48,917 nt of DNA, from positions 11,404-60,320 of the forward strand of contig DCFQ01000018.1 of assembly GCA_002319915.1 (NCBI GenBank), read 5' to 3'. This DNA comes from Bacteroidales bacterium UBA1800 (GTDB lineage Bacteria > Bacteroidota > Bacteroidia > Bacteroidales > VadinHA17). The position numbers were made by a program, and so were the translations under genes. A model generated the notes under the pieces. That model ran no database searches, had not been told where the DNA came from, and saw only the letters and a program-made list of their open reading frames with translations. Positions 1 through 7,599 of the stretch are shown here, piece by piece; within the stretch, counting starts at the first letter, position 1, and every line of letters starts with the position of its first letter.

Positions 1-116
1 GGGCAATTATCCCTAGGGGCAATTACCCCTAGGGGCAATTACCCATATATCCAAATAAGAATATGTGAAAATAAGAATATGTGAAAATAAGAATATTCAA
101 AGACAAGAATATGTGT
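1..116. repeat. two adjacent families of 16-bp tandem repeats
   Basis: Positions 1-44 hold three copies of a 16-bp unit beginning GGGCAATTA and ending CCCTAG, the last copy incomplete. Each unit is almost self-complementary, and CCCCTAGGGG is a perfect palindrome. Positions 53-116 hold four copies of a second 16-bp unit, AAATAAGAATATGTGA, of which the first two are exact and the last two degenerate. The block lies just beyond the 3' end of the hyp operon. No open reading frame or recognisable RNA is seen here. The second unit contains TATGTGA, the same half-site as in the hydrogenase operator at 6574-6593, but in direct rather than inverted orientation. Confidence 0.8.
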
Positions 117-130
117 TAACAAGCTTAGGT

Positions 131-163
131 GTATCCCATCAGTATCCCATCAGTATCCCCTAA
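131..163. repeat. 11-bp tandem repeat across the hypB stop codon
   Basis: The unit GTATCCCATCA occurs twice in succession at 131-152 and a third, altered copy follows at 153-163. The hypB stop codon (150-152, read on the minus strand) lies at the junction of copies two and three. The extreme carboxy terminus of HypB has therefore probably been remodelled by replication slippage. Confidence 0.7.
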
Positions 164-821
164 ACCCCTGACGGACTCCCGGAACCTGCTCGCCGACCCA
201 CTCATACCATGACTCCAGCCCGTCACCACGCGTACAGGAGATATCAATGATGGGTACCGATCCGTTGAGCTTGCCCATATCCGACCGGAAAGATGAAATA
301 TCGAAATTGACGTACGGAAGCAGGTCAATCTTGTTCAAAACAACAACTTTTGCCTGCCTGAACAGCATCGGGTACTTCGCAGGCTTGTCATCCCCCTCAG
401 TGGTGCTTACAATAGCTACCTTGCAGGTCTCTCCAAGGTCAAACTGCGAAGGACAGATCAGATTGCCGACATTCTCCACTATCAGAAGATCAATGCTTTC
501 AAGGTCAAACAAATCAAGCACCCTGGAAATACTGTGCGAATCAAGATGGCAGCCTCCCTCTGTATTAATGACTACTATTGGCACATCGTACTTCTTCAGG
601 CGCTGCGCATCGCGGTCAGTGGTTATATCCCCCTCAATTATTCCGAACCTTATGCGGTTTGATAGTTTTTCGCACGTCCGCTCCAGCAACGTGGTTTTCC
701 CTGCACCCGGTGAACTTATAAGGTTCAGCATAGGGACACCCTTTGATTTCAGTTGCTCCCTGACCTCATCAGCTTTATTCTGGTTACGGTCCAGGATATT
801 CTTCATTATCTTAATTTCCAT
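150..821 (-). CDS. hypB: hydrogenase nickel incorporation GTPase HypB
   Basis: HypB is the cytoplasmic GTPase that, with HypA, delivers nickel to the large-subunit precursor of [NiFe]-hydrogenases. The 223-residue protein has a P-loop (SSPGAGKTT, residues 36-44), a conserved EGD block near residue 64, the metal-binding segment TEGGCHLD with the family Cys and His, and the guanine-specificity motif NKIDLLP. The amino-terminal CxxCGC nickel motif and the His-rich stretch of some HypB proteins are absent, so it probably does not store nickel. The chosen ATG overlaps the end of hypA by 11 bases; a second ATG five codons in is the alternative. It is the last gene of the rex-hypFCDEAB operon. Confidence 0.96.
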   Translation of the reverse strand: MEIKIMKNILDRNQNKADEVREQLKSKGVPMLNLISSPGAGKTTLLERTCEKLSNRIRFGIIEGDITTDRDAQRLKKYDVPIVVINTEGGCHLDSHSISRVLDLFDLESIDLLIVENVGNLICPSQFDLGETCKVAIVSTTEGDDKPAKYPMLFRQAKVVVLNKIDLLPYVNFDISSFRSDMGKLNGSVPIIDISCTRGDGLESWYEWVGEQVPGVRQGFRGY

Positions 822-1164
822 AGCGCTCTCCTTCTATGCTTTTGACAAACACTTCATTGCCGTGGATCAGATCAACATCTGCAGAATTGCAGAGATTGCA
901 TCTGAAATCGTTTTCGCTTACAGGGAATTCATTCCCGCAACTCCTGCACCTCACCCGGATCTTCACCGTCTCAATGTCAACAAGGGATCCTTCTGCAACG
1001 GTGTTCTTTACGGTCTCGGAAAAAACAGTCCTGAAAATATCCGGGACAACCTGAACCATCTCCCCGAAACAAACACTTACTTTTGTCACCTTCGGAAGGC
1101 CATTCCTCTCCGCCTCACTCAGGACTATCCGCGCCAGTTCCCCTGCAATCCCGATTTCGTGCAT
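811..1164 (-). CDS. hypA: hydrogenase nickel insertion metallochaperone HypA
   Basis: HypA is the small nickel chaperone that docks on HypB and on the hydrogenase large-subunit precursor. The protein begins MHE, whose His2 is the known nickel ligand of the family. It carries the structural zinc ribbon with CxxC pairs at Cys73/Cys76 and Cys89/Cys92. Its length of 117 residues is normal. It sits between hypE (10-base gap) and hypB (11-base overlap) in the maturation operon, which fits the HypA-HypB partnership. Confidence 0.96.
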   Translation of the reverse strand: MHEIGIAGELARIVLSEAERNGLPKVTKVSVCFGEMVQVVPDIFRTVFSETVKNTVAEGSLVDIETVKIRVRCRSCGNEFPVSENDFRCNLCNSADVDLIHGNEVFVKSIEGERYGN

Positions 1165-1174
1165 TGTTATTTAA

Positions 1175-2182
1175 TTAACAGATCCTTGGAAGCTGAATGC
1201 CTGATGGAACATCAAGTATCCTCCTCCCGCCGATTTTAGTTGAAAGGATGACACGGCTCTCATTTCCGCCGACTACCCTGCCGACAACTGCCGCCTCTCT
1301 TCCTTCCGGTTCATTTCTCATGATCTCAACGACCTTATCACTCTCTTCAGAGTGCACAACAAAAAGGATCTTTCCTTCATTCGCCAGGTACAAAGGATCG
1401 AATCCCAATATCTCGCAAAGTCCTCTGACAGGAGAATCTACAGGTACTGAGCTTTCATCCACCAAAATCCCCAGGCCGGTCATTGTCGCCAGCTCATTTA
1501 GGACAACCGCGAGCCCGCCCCTCGTAAGGTCCCGCATAAAATGTATCCCGCTGCAATTTTCGAGGACATGCTTTGTCAATCTATTCAGGGATGCGCAATC
1601 TGAAACTACGGGAGTACTGAATTTCAGGTTGTTGCGGGCGCCGAGTACTGCGATTGCATGATTGCCGACGGGTCCGTTTATGATCAGCACATCCCCTGGG
1701 ACCACTTCCTTTCCGAAGCTTATCCCGGAATTCCTGTCTTCCAGGATCCCAACCCCGGAAGTGCTTATGAAAATCTTATCGCATTTCCCTTTCTCCACGA
1801 CCTTGGTATCCCCTGTCACGATCCTTACCCTTGCCTTCCGCGCTTCATCAGCCATGGAACAGACAATGGTAAAGAGATCATCCTTTGAAAAACCTTCTTC
1901 AATTATGAATGATGCGGAAATGTATTTCGGTACCGCACCCGATACTGCCAGGTCATTAACAGTGCCGCAGATGCTCAGCTTCCCAATGTCACCACCCGGG
2001 AAAAAAACAGGATCGACCACGTATGAATCTGTGGTAAATGCAAGCTTTCGGCCTTCGTTCTCAAGAATTGCGGAATCCGTCATTGGTTCCTCCATCGCAA
2101 ATGTCCTGGCAAATACTGATTTGATCAGCTCGTGGGTCATTCCGAACCCGGCCCCGTGGTTCATTGCAATTATTTCTTTCAT
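1175..2182 (-). CDS. hypE: hydrogenase maturation protein HypE (carbamoyl dehydratase)
   Basis: HypE receives a carbamoyl group from HypF on its terminal cysteine and dehydrates it with ATP to a thiocyanate, the source of the cyanide ligands of the active-site iron. The 335-residue protein shows the PurM/SelD-like ATP-binding fold (GDIGKLSICGTVNDLAVSGA, and the RDLTRGGLA segment). It ends in the diagnostic PRIC, with the reactive Cys as the last residue. The start codon overlaps the hypD stop by four bases (2179-2182), indicating translational coupling. Confidence 0.97.
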   Translation of the reverse strand: MKEIIAMNHGAGFGMTHELIKSVFARTFAMEEPMTDSAILENEGRKLAFTTDSYVVDPVFFPGGDIGKLSICGTVNDLAVSGAVPKYISASFIIEEGFSKDDLFTIVCSMADEARKARVRIVTGDTKVVEKGKCDKIFISTSGVGILEDRNSGISFGKEVVPGDVLIINGPVGNHAIAVLGARNNLKFSTPVVSDCASLNRLTKHVLENCSGIHFMRDLTRGGLAVVLNELATMTGLGILVDESSVPVDSPVRGLCEILGFDPLYLANEGKILFVVHSEESDKVVEIMRNEPEGREAAVVGRVVGGNESRVILSTKIGGRRILDVPSGIQLPRIC

Positions 2183-3285
2183 TCAGGGTACCTGTAATAA
2201 ACATTGCATGCTCCTTCAGCCGATACCATACACGCACCGGCAGGGCTTTCCGGTGTACAGGATTTTCCAAACAATTTGCAGTCAACAGGGGTATTTAGAC
2301 CCTTCAGTATCCTGCCGCATATGCAGGATCTGTTCTCCTCACGCAAGGCGATATCCAGCGGAAATGTGATTTCTGCGTCAAATTCCTCAAAGTCCCTGCG
2401 CAACCTCAATCCGCTTCCGGGGATCATCCCCAGCCCGCGCCATGCGGCATCGCATGGTTCAAATACCCTCGACAGCCTCTCCTGCGCTATACTGTTGCCC
2501 AGCCTGGTCACCGCACGCGAATATTCTATTTCAACAGCCGGTTTTCCGGAATTGACTTGTTTTACCAGCATCAGAACCGAAAGCAGGATATCTGTCGGTT
2601 CAAATCCTGTAACCACGCAGGCGAGGCCAAAATCCCCGGGCAGGAACTCAAATGCCATTGAACCGGTAATGGCAGCAACATGGCCCGGGCAAATGAATCC
2701 ATCAAGCTTTGATTCTCCGGTCACCAGGGCCTTCATGGCCGGAGGCATCACTTTGTGAGCTGCAAGGACCCTGAAATTCCGAATGCCTTTTTCGCGCGCC
2801 CTGAGAATTGTCACTGCTGAACCGGGTGCGGTAGTTTCGAAGCCGATTGCCAGGAAGATTACAGTTTTACCGGGATTATATTCAGCAATTTCAAGTGCAT
2901 CAAGGCAGGAAAGGACTAAACGGACATCAGCACCGCCCGCTCTTTCCTTTTCAAGGGAGGATCCTGTTCCCGGGACCTTCATCAGGTCGCCGAAGGTGCA
3001 GATTATGATATTGTCGAGACGGGAATAAGCTACCGCTTTATCAATATAATCAACTCCTGTGACACAAACCGGGCAACCCGGGCCGGAAACGAGCCTTATT
3101 GCCGGCGGAAGAAGTGAAGGGATGCCAAATCTGTGAATCGCGGCAGTATGGCCGCCGCAGACTTCCATAAATGAATATTCACCTGTTACTGAATCCCTTA
3201 TCCTCCCGGACAGGTTCAGGACCATTTCCTTGTCCCTGAATTCTTCGATATATTTCACGCCTGGGTCATTCATTTCCTGCTTCAT
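2179..3285 (-). CDS. hypD: hydrogenase Fe(CN)2CO assembly protein HypD
   Basis: HypD, with HypC, forms the scaffold on which the Fe(CN)2CO unit is built, using a [4Fe-4S] cluster and a redox-active dithiol. The 368-residue sequence has the family motifs EVCGGHT (Cys43), SGPGCPVC (Cys71 and Cys74) and GFETTAP. The carboxy-terminal cysteine cluster starts with CICGRILKG and ends GACMVSAEGAC. The gene overlaps hypC by 20 bases upstream and hypE by four bases downstream. Confidence 0.97.
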   Translation of the reverse strand: MKQEMNDPGVKYIEEFRDKEMVLNLSGRIRDSVTGEYSFMEVCGGHTAAIHRFGIPSLLPPAIRLVSGPGCPVCVTGVDYIDKAVAYSRLDNIIICTFGDLMKVPGTGSSLEKERAGGADVRLVLSCLDALEIAEYNPGKTVIFLAIGFETTAPGSAVTILRAREKGIRNFRVLAAHKVMPPAMKALVTGESKLDGFICPGHVAAITGSMAFEFLPGDFGLACVVTGFEPTDILLSVLMLVKQVNSGKPAVEIEYSRAVTRLGNSIAQERLSRVFEPCDAAWRGLGMIPGSGLRLRRDFEEFDAEITFPLDIALREENRSCICGRILKGLNTPVDCKLFGKSCTPESPAGACMVSAEGACNVYYRYPE

Positions 3286-3490
3286 TCAGTTCTTTCAGCA
3301 ATTCGAGTGTTTCAATTGCATCACGTTCATCAAGCTTCTGGATGGCAAAACCGGTATGCAATAAAATATAATCACCGACCACCACATTCTCTACCATCTG
3401 CAGACCGGCACGGAATACGGCACCCCCGACTGATACCTCCGCCATATCACCTTCAATCCTCAATACCAGTGCGGGTACGCTCAGACACAT
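3266..3490 (-). CDS. hypC: hydrogenase maturation chaperone HypC
   Basis: HypC is the small OB-fold chaperone that shuttles the Fe(CN)2CO unit between HypD and the hydrogenase large subunit. The 74-residue protein starts MCLSVPA; Cys2 of the mature chain is the conserved iron ligand. It also has the typical GDYILLHTGFAIQKLD segment. It overlaps hypF by 10 bases and hypD by 20 bases. Only one hypC copy is seen in the window, consistent with service to the one hydrogenase encoded next door. Confidence 0.95.
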   Translation of the reverse strand: MCLSVPALVLRIEGDMAEVSVGGAVFRAGLQMVENVVVGDYILLHTGFAIQKLDERDAIETLELLKELNEAGNE

Positions 3491-5712
3491 AATTCATTCT
3501 GTTTTGCTGCAACTATAAGCTGACCAAGAGAAATCCCACCATCATTTGCCGGAACAAGATGATTGGTAAAGGCTTTGAATCCTTCAGACTCAAGTCTGCT
3601 GAAGGATCTTTCAAGAAGATACCCGTTCTGGAACACACCCCCTGACAAGACGACCCTGTTAAGAGTGTGCATTTCCCGGATCATCATGGCAATGTGCAGG
3701 ATAATCTCTGCAATGGTATTGTGAAACCTTGCTGATATTGCTGCGATGTCCTCCCCTCTTCGCAGGTCCTCAAGGATTCCGCTGAAAGTTCCTTCAAATC
3801 CGATGGTTTGGCCCGGGGTGAATGGATAGGATTCATCTGCTGCATGATCAATAGCCGATTCGAGCCGCATCGGGGCCTCGGAGTCAAACGAAGAATGAGT
3901 GCACAACCCGAGTATTGCAGACACTGCATCAAAAAGCCGGCCTGCCCCGGAAGTCAGGGGTGAATTTATCCCATTAAGTATCATTACTTTAACCACTTCC
4001 TTTTTCCCCTTATCAATTCTTTTTAAGGAAGGAATGGAATCGAAGTCGAAATCCGGGCCGAAATACTTCACCAGGTATGAATAAGCCATCCTCCAGGGTT
4101 CAGCGACAGCAGCATCCCCGCCCGGGACCGGAACATAATCAAAATGAGCAAACCGGGAAAAGCTGACAGGATCAGCTATCATAAATTCGCCCCCCCATAT
4201 TCTTCCATCCGTTCCATAGCCAGTCCCGTCGAGACTGATTCCTATCACCTTCTCATCCAGTCCATGCTCAGCCATGCACGAAACGATATGAGCATGGTGA
4301 TGCTGGACCCTGATGAGTTTCACACCAAGCTCAGATGAGAGCCTTTCTGCATAACCGGTCGAAAAATAATCAGGATGCATATCACATGCGAGGCAACCCG
4401 GACTGAAGCTGAAGAGGTTCGAAAACCTTTCCAGCGACTCCCCGTAAAAATCACAGGCAGCCGGGTTCTTAAGATCTCCGATATGCTGACTCAGGATTGC
4501 CTGGGATCCTTTTCCGATGCAGAAAGTACTCTTTTGCTCGGCACCCATTGCCAGGAGTCCTTCAACCGGAAAGTCCAGGTCCACCGGTCCAGGAACATAT
4601 CCTCTCGACCTGCGGATGACAGCAATGTCCTTCCCGATTATCTTCACGACTGAATCATCTGTCCTGTTACAGATCTCACGGTTGTAACTCACAACACTGC
4701 CGGCCACCGGCATTAGGCGTGCTATCGCCTCATCATCCCGGGTTATAATAGGTTCATCAGAAAGGTTCCCGCTTGTCAGCACAATGACCGGTGTCTCCAG
4801 GGACCTGAACAACAGATAGTGCAATGGCATATATGGAAGCATAGCCCCAGCCGTACCGAGTCCATTGTTGACTGCCATGGCCAGTGGCACCTTCATTCTT
4901 AAGATCACCACGGGCCGTCTCCATGATATTAGCTCGTCTTCCTCCCTTACAGTTGTGAAGCAATACTTCCTCACTTCAGTCATGTCGCGGAACATCACTG
5001 CGAATGGTTTTGAGTCTCTTTGCTTCCGCTTCCTGAGCTCTGAGACCGCCTGGTCATTAAGCGCATCGCACATGAGAAAATAACCGCCGAGGCCTTTGAT
5101 TGCGACACTTCTGCCGGAACTGATTTCCTGTGAGATCCTTGGAAGTATCGTTTCAGTCCCTGTTAAATCCTCCCTGCCGTCGGAATATGCCAGCTCCGGT
5201 CCGCAGCTGTTGCAGGCAACCGGCTGGGCATGAAAGCGCCTGTCTTCAATATCATGGTATTCTGCCGAGCATTTTGGACACATTTCAAAATGCTTCATGG
5301 AGGTGTTGGGCCTGTCGTAGGGTAAGGACTCCGTAATTGTGAACCTGGGGCCGCAATTTGTGCAATTGATGAATGGATAGCCGATCCTTCCTCTGTCTGA
5401 CGAAAGGTCCTCGAGGCATTCATCACAGACTGCGATATCAGGACTCACTTCAGTAACGGACCCGGCTGTGTCCATGCTGCCTGAAATAAAGAACGTGTCA
5501 TAATTCCCGACCGGTCTGGGGACAATTTCAATGGATTTCACGCGGGATGCCGGAGGGGCTTTTTCAAGGATCTCATTGCTGAACCTGTCAACAGCCTTGA
5601 GATCGCCGCGGACTAAAATGGAAACACCGTTTGTCCTGTTCCCTACTTCACCGGTCAGTCCGTGCTCGGTTGCAAGCCTGCAGATAAAAGGCCGGAACCC
5701 GACTCCCTGCAC
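3481..5712 (-). CDS. hypF: carbamoyltransferase HypF (start uncertain)
   Basis: HypF makes carbamoyl-adenylate from carbamoyl phosphate and ATP and transfers the carbamoyl group to HypE. Domains in order are an acylphosphatase-like domain (residues 1-80, VQGVGFRPF), two Zn-binding repeats (Cys96/99/117/120 and Cys145/148/167/170), a YrdC-like domain (about 190-370) and a Kae1-like transferase with HHHAH near residue 470 and SGGVFQNGYLLE near the end. The GTG used here at 5712 is the only ordinary start codon, but it falls inside the VQGVGFR motif. The same frame stays open upstream and encodes the missing first strand (YEILIRGL), overlapping the end of rex without any ATG, GTG or TTG. Translation may start at a rare codon or by -1 frameshifting from rex (see findings). 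Confidence 0.93.
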   Translation of the reverse strand: MQGVGFRPFICRLATEHGLTGEVGNRTNGVSILVRGDLKAVDRFSNEILEKAPPASRVKSIEIVPRPVGNYDTFFISGSMDTAGSVTEVSPDIAVCDECLEDLSSDRGRIGYPFINCTNCGPRFTITESLPYDRPNTSMKHFEMCPKCSAEYHDIEDRRFHAQPVACNSCGPELAYSDGREDLTGTETILPRISQEISSGRSVAIKGLGGYFLMCDALNDQAVSELRKRKQRDSKPFAVMFRDMTEVRKYCFTTVREEDELISWRRPVVILRMKVPLAMAVNNGLGTAGAMLPYMPLHYLLFRSLETPVIVLTSGNLSDEPIITRDDEAIARLMPVAGSVVSYNREICNRTDDSVVKIIGKDIAVIRRSRGYVPGPVDLDFPVEGLLAMGAEQKSTFCIGKGSQAILSQHIGDLKNPAACDFYGESLERFSNLFSFSPGCLACDMHPDYFSTGYAERLSSELGVKLIRVQHHHAHIVSCMAEHGLDEKVIGISLDGTGYGTDGRIWGGEFMIADPVSFSRFAHFDYVPVPGGDAAVAEPWRMAYSYLVKYFGPDFDFDSIPSLKRIDKGKKEVVKVMILNGINSPLTSGAGRLFDAVSAILGLCTHSSFDSEAPMRLESAIDHAADESYPFTPGQTIGFEGTFSGILEDLRRGEDIAAISARFHNTIAEIILHIAMMIREMHTLNRVVLSGGVFQNGYLLERSFSRLESEGFKAFTNHLVPANDGGISLGQLIVAAKQNELCV

Positions 5713-5723
5713 CAGGCCCCTTA

Positions 5724-6407
5724 TCAGTATTTCATATCCCTGTATAATAGCTCGATATTTTTTAGTCCGTCGGCTTTAATCATCTTATGAACACAATATA
5801 TAACGCTTTCCAGCTCATCGCATAGGTTTACGTTATTCACAATCACATCGGCCGGCACTTTTAATAGGACCGGTGCAAAGTTTACAATACCCTTGATCCC
5901 AACCCGCACCAGTTCATCGGTCACTTCCTGGGCCGATATCTCCGGAACCGCCAGTATTGCCACCTTTACCTTGAACCTGTCGATGATCTCCTTTAGCCTG
6001 CCCATCGAATAGACCGGGAGATCGGAACGCATTTTCTGCTTAAAGGGATCAATGTCAAACGTCGCCACAACGTTCATGTTCCTCTGAACGAATTTGCTGT
6101 ACTTCGATAATGCAAGGCCAAGGTTTCCCATCCCGATCAATACAATGTTATGGTCCTTGTTGCGGTGGAAGATCTCTTCCATATTCCCCAGAAGCTCGTT
6201 AATTTCATAACCGCCACGCTTGTTCCCCTTGATCCTGAATTCTGAAAAATCCTTCCTGACCTGGTCAGATGTAACCCCTGTTTCATTTGCGAGGGTATAT
6301 GAAAAGACCTTCTCGACGCCCATCATCTTGAGCCTGACGAGGCTGGCCCGGTAAAGAAAAATCCTTTTCAGGCTGTTTTTGATTATGTATTTTGTGATTT
6401 TTTTCAC
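5724..6407 (-). CDS. rex: redox-sensing transcriptional repressor Rex
   Basis: Rex binds DNA when NADH/NAD+ is low and releases it when NADH rises, controlling fermentative and hydrogen-metabolism genes. The 227-residue protein has the amino-terminal winged helix (GVEKVFSYTLANETGVTSDQVRKDFSEF, about residues 30-57), a Rossmann fold with GMGNLGLAL, the acidic FDIDP end of the second strand, and the family block GIKGIVNFAPVLLKVP. The start is GTG at 6407, which lies inside a TGTGA-N6-TCACA palindrome (6393-6408), suggesting autoregulation. It is first in the operon with hypFCDEAB and divergent from the hydrogenase genes. The 3' end contains an A AAA AAT heptamer (5757-5763) in slippery register. 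Confidence 0.93.
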   Translation of the reverse strand: MKKITKYIIKNSLKRIFLYRASLVRLKMMGVEKVFSYTLANETGVTSDQVRKDFSEFRIKGNKRGGYEINELLGNMEEIFHRNKDHNIVLIGMGNLGLALSKYSKFVQRNMNVVATFDIDPFKQKMRSDLPVYSMGRLKEIIDRFKVKVAILAVPEISAQEVTDELVRVGIKGIVNFAPVLLKVPADVIVNNVNLCDELESVIYCVHKMIKADGLKNIELLYRDMKY

Positions 6408-6408
6408 A
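6393..6408. promoter_or_regulatory. candidate Rex operator at the rex start codon
   Basis: TGTGA, six T/A pairs, then TCACA forms a perfect inverted repeat; with flanks it reads TTTGTGA-N6-TCACATC. This closely fits the general Rex site TTGTGAAnnnnTTCACAA. The rex GTG start codon (6405-6407) lies inside it. The position would allow Rex to block its own operon, including all hyp genes. A CRP-like site has the same core and spacing, so the assignment rests on the rex gene being adjacent. Confidence 0.6.
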
Positions 6409-6548
6409 TCAAACTTGGTTTAAGTAAGGAAATCTTAAGCCCTGCAAACCCACACCCGGAATTATTTATAATGTTATTAAACTGTATTTCTGTCAATTAA
6501 TATCATTTAAACAATGTATATACAAAAATAAGCAATTTTTTATTGATA

Positions 6549-6579
6549 TTTTGTTGCATTGATTATATTTTTATATGTG
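6549..6579 (+). promoter_or_regulatory. candidate hydrogenase operon promoter
   Basis: TTTTG at 6549-6553 is followed after 18 bases by TATATGTG (6572-6579), one mismatch from the Bacteroidota -7 element TAnnTTTG. Transcription would then start near 6586, giving a leader of about nine bases before the ATG at 6595. The -7 element overlaps the palindrome at 6574-6593, the layout expected of a repressed promoter. Confidence 0.4.
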
Positions 6580-6593
6580 AACCTTCTCACATA
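6574..6593. promoter_or_regulatory. candidate Rex operator of the hydrogenase operon
   Basis: TATGTGA (6574-6580), a six-base spacer and TCACATA (6587-6593) form a perfect seven-base inverted repeat ending one base before the first hydrogenase ATG. It shares the TGTGA-N6-TCACA core with the site at 6393-6408 on the other side of the divergent intergenic region. A bound repressor would cover the -7 element and the transcription start. No Shine-Dalgarno sequence fits in this space, which is common in Bacteroidota. Confidence 0.6.
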
Positions 6594-6594
6594 A

Positions 6595-7599
6595 ATGCGC
6601 TACCTGAGCATCAATAAAGAGGAATGGGATGTGGCATTGGAGAGATTGCTTTCATCCTACACGGTTTTCGCCACAATAAGCAACGGATATGGTCTTGATT
6701 ATGAGGTAGTAACTGCGGGAAACATCCGGGATATTTCCTATGACCGCCCCAAGCCCGCCACTCCATTGAAGACCTTCTTTCTCCCTGTCAGGGAGAATGT
6801 TACCTCCGGAAAACATGCCGAACGTCAAAGGATCATATTAGGCATCCCTAACTGCGATATCAAGGGACTGGGGATCCTCGATGAGATTTATCTCGACAAG
6901 GATTATACCGATATATCTTACAGGGAACGAAGGGAGACTACCCTGCTGATATCATCGGATTGTTTCGACATGGAAAAAAATTGTCATTGCAGTTCATATG
7001 GCATTAAGCCGTATTCTGAAGATGGCGCTGACCTGGCTGTCATTCAGATCGATGACCATATCATACTGAGGGTTATAACTCCAAAAGGAGAAGAGTTCTC
7101 AAGTCAGCTCACGATGCTCAAACCTGCGGAGAACGGAGAGATCCTTAATGAAATTGAGAAATATCACAAGGCCGTCGAATCGCTTCTGTCGTCAGCAAAC
7201 AAGGCTTTGCCTGATTTTGAAACAACCGGGAAACTGGTAAGTGCGGCCGGCGGAAAGATCTGGGAAAAATACTCCTCCCATTGCGTTTCATGTGGTGCAT
7301 GCACCACTATATGTCCTACATGCTCATGTTTCCTGCTCATTGACAGGCCTGGTTTTGAAAAGATCAAGCAGATGGATGCCTGCCAGTACCCGGGATTTGA
7401 AAGGACGGCGGGTGGCGGCGATTCCCTGTTTGAGCTATCGGAAAGGTTCCGGAACAGGTATCTGTGCAAATATGTCTGGAAATCACGAAAGTTCAGGTCA
7501 ACAGCCTGTACAGGATGCGGGAGATGCATCGAAGCATGCCTGGGAAAGATCAGCAAGAATGAACTCTTCACAGAACTGACACATGCAAGTCAACAATAA
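6595..7599 (+). CDS. sulfhydrogenase beta-type iron-sulfur subunit
   Basis: This 334-residue protein resembles the beta subunit of archaeal and bacterial sulfhydrogenases, which passes electrons between a flavin/[2Fe-2S] gamma subunit and the rest of the complex. Two cysteine clusters are visible: Cys230/233/236/240 followed by a further CxC, and Cys305/308/311/315. The amino-terminal 220 residues match the family's substrate-free domain in style (IPNCDIKGLGILDEIYLDKDY, then an SSDCF...CHCSSYG segment with three more Cys). It is the first gene of the hydrogenase operon, and the gamma gene overlaps its end by 17 bases. It is soluble with no membrane segment. The pairing with a group 4 membrane hydrogenase, rather than a soluble group 3b enzyme, is unusual. 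Confidence 0.85.
   Translation: MRYLSINKEEWDVALERLLSSYTVFATISNGYGLDYEVVTAGNIRDISYDRPKPATPLKTFFLPVRENVTSGKHAERQRIILGIPNCDIKGLGILDEIYLDKDYTDISYRERRETTLLISSDCFDMEKNCHCSSYGIKPYSEDGADLAVIQIDDHIILRVITPKGEEFSSQLTMLKPAENGEILNEIEKYHKAVESLLSSANKALPDFETTGKLVSAAGGKIWEKYSSHCVSCGACTTICPTCSCFLLIDRPGFEKIKQMDACQYPGFERTAGGGDSLFELSERFRNRYLCKYVWKSRKFRSTACTGCGRCIEACLGKISKNELFTELTHASQQ

Noticed and set aside
1..116. CRISPR array
   Set aside because: The repeats are adjacent 16-bp units with no unique spacers and no cas genes nearby.
247..1239. Long plus-strand open frame of 330 codons opposite hypB and hypA
   Set aside because: The minus-strand genes have clear HypB and HypA motifs, and the plus-strand product has no recognisable domain; it is an antisense shadow.
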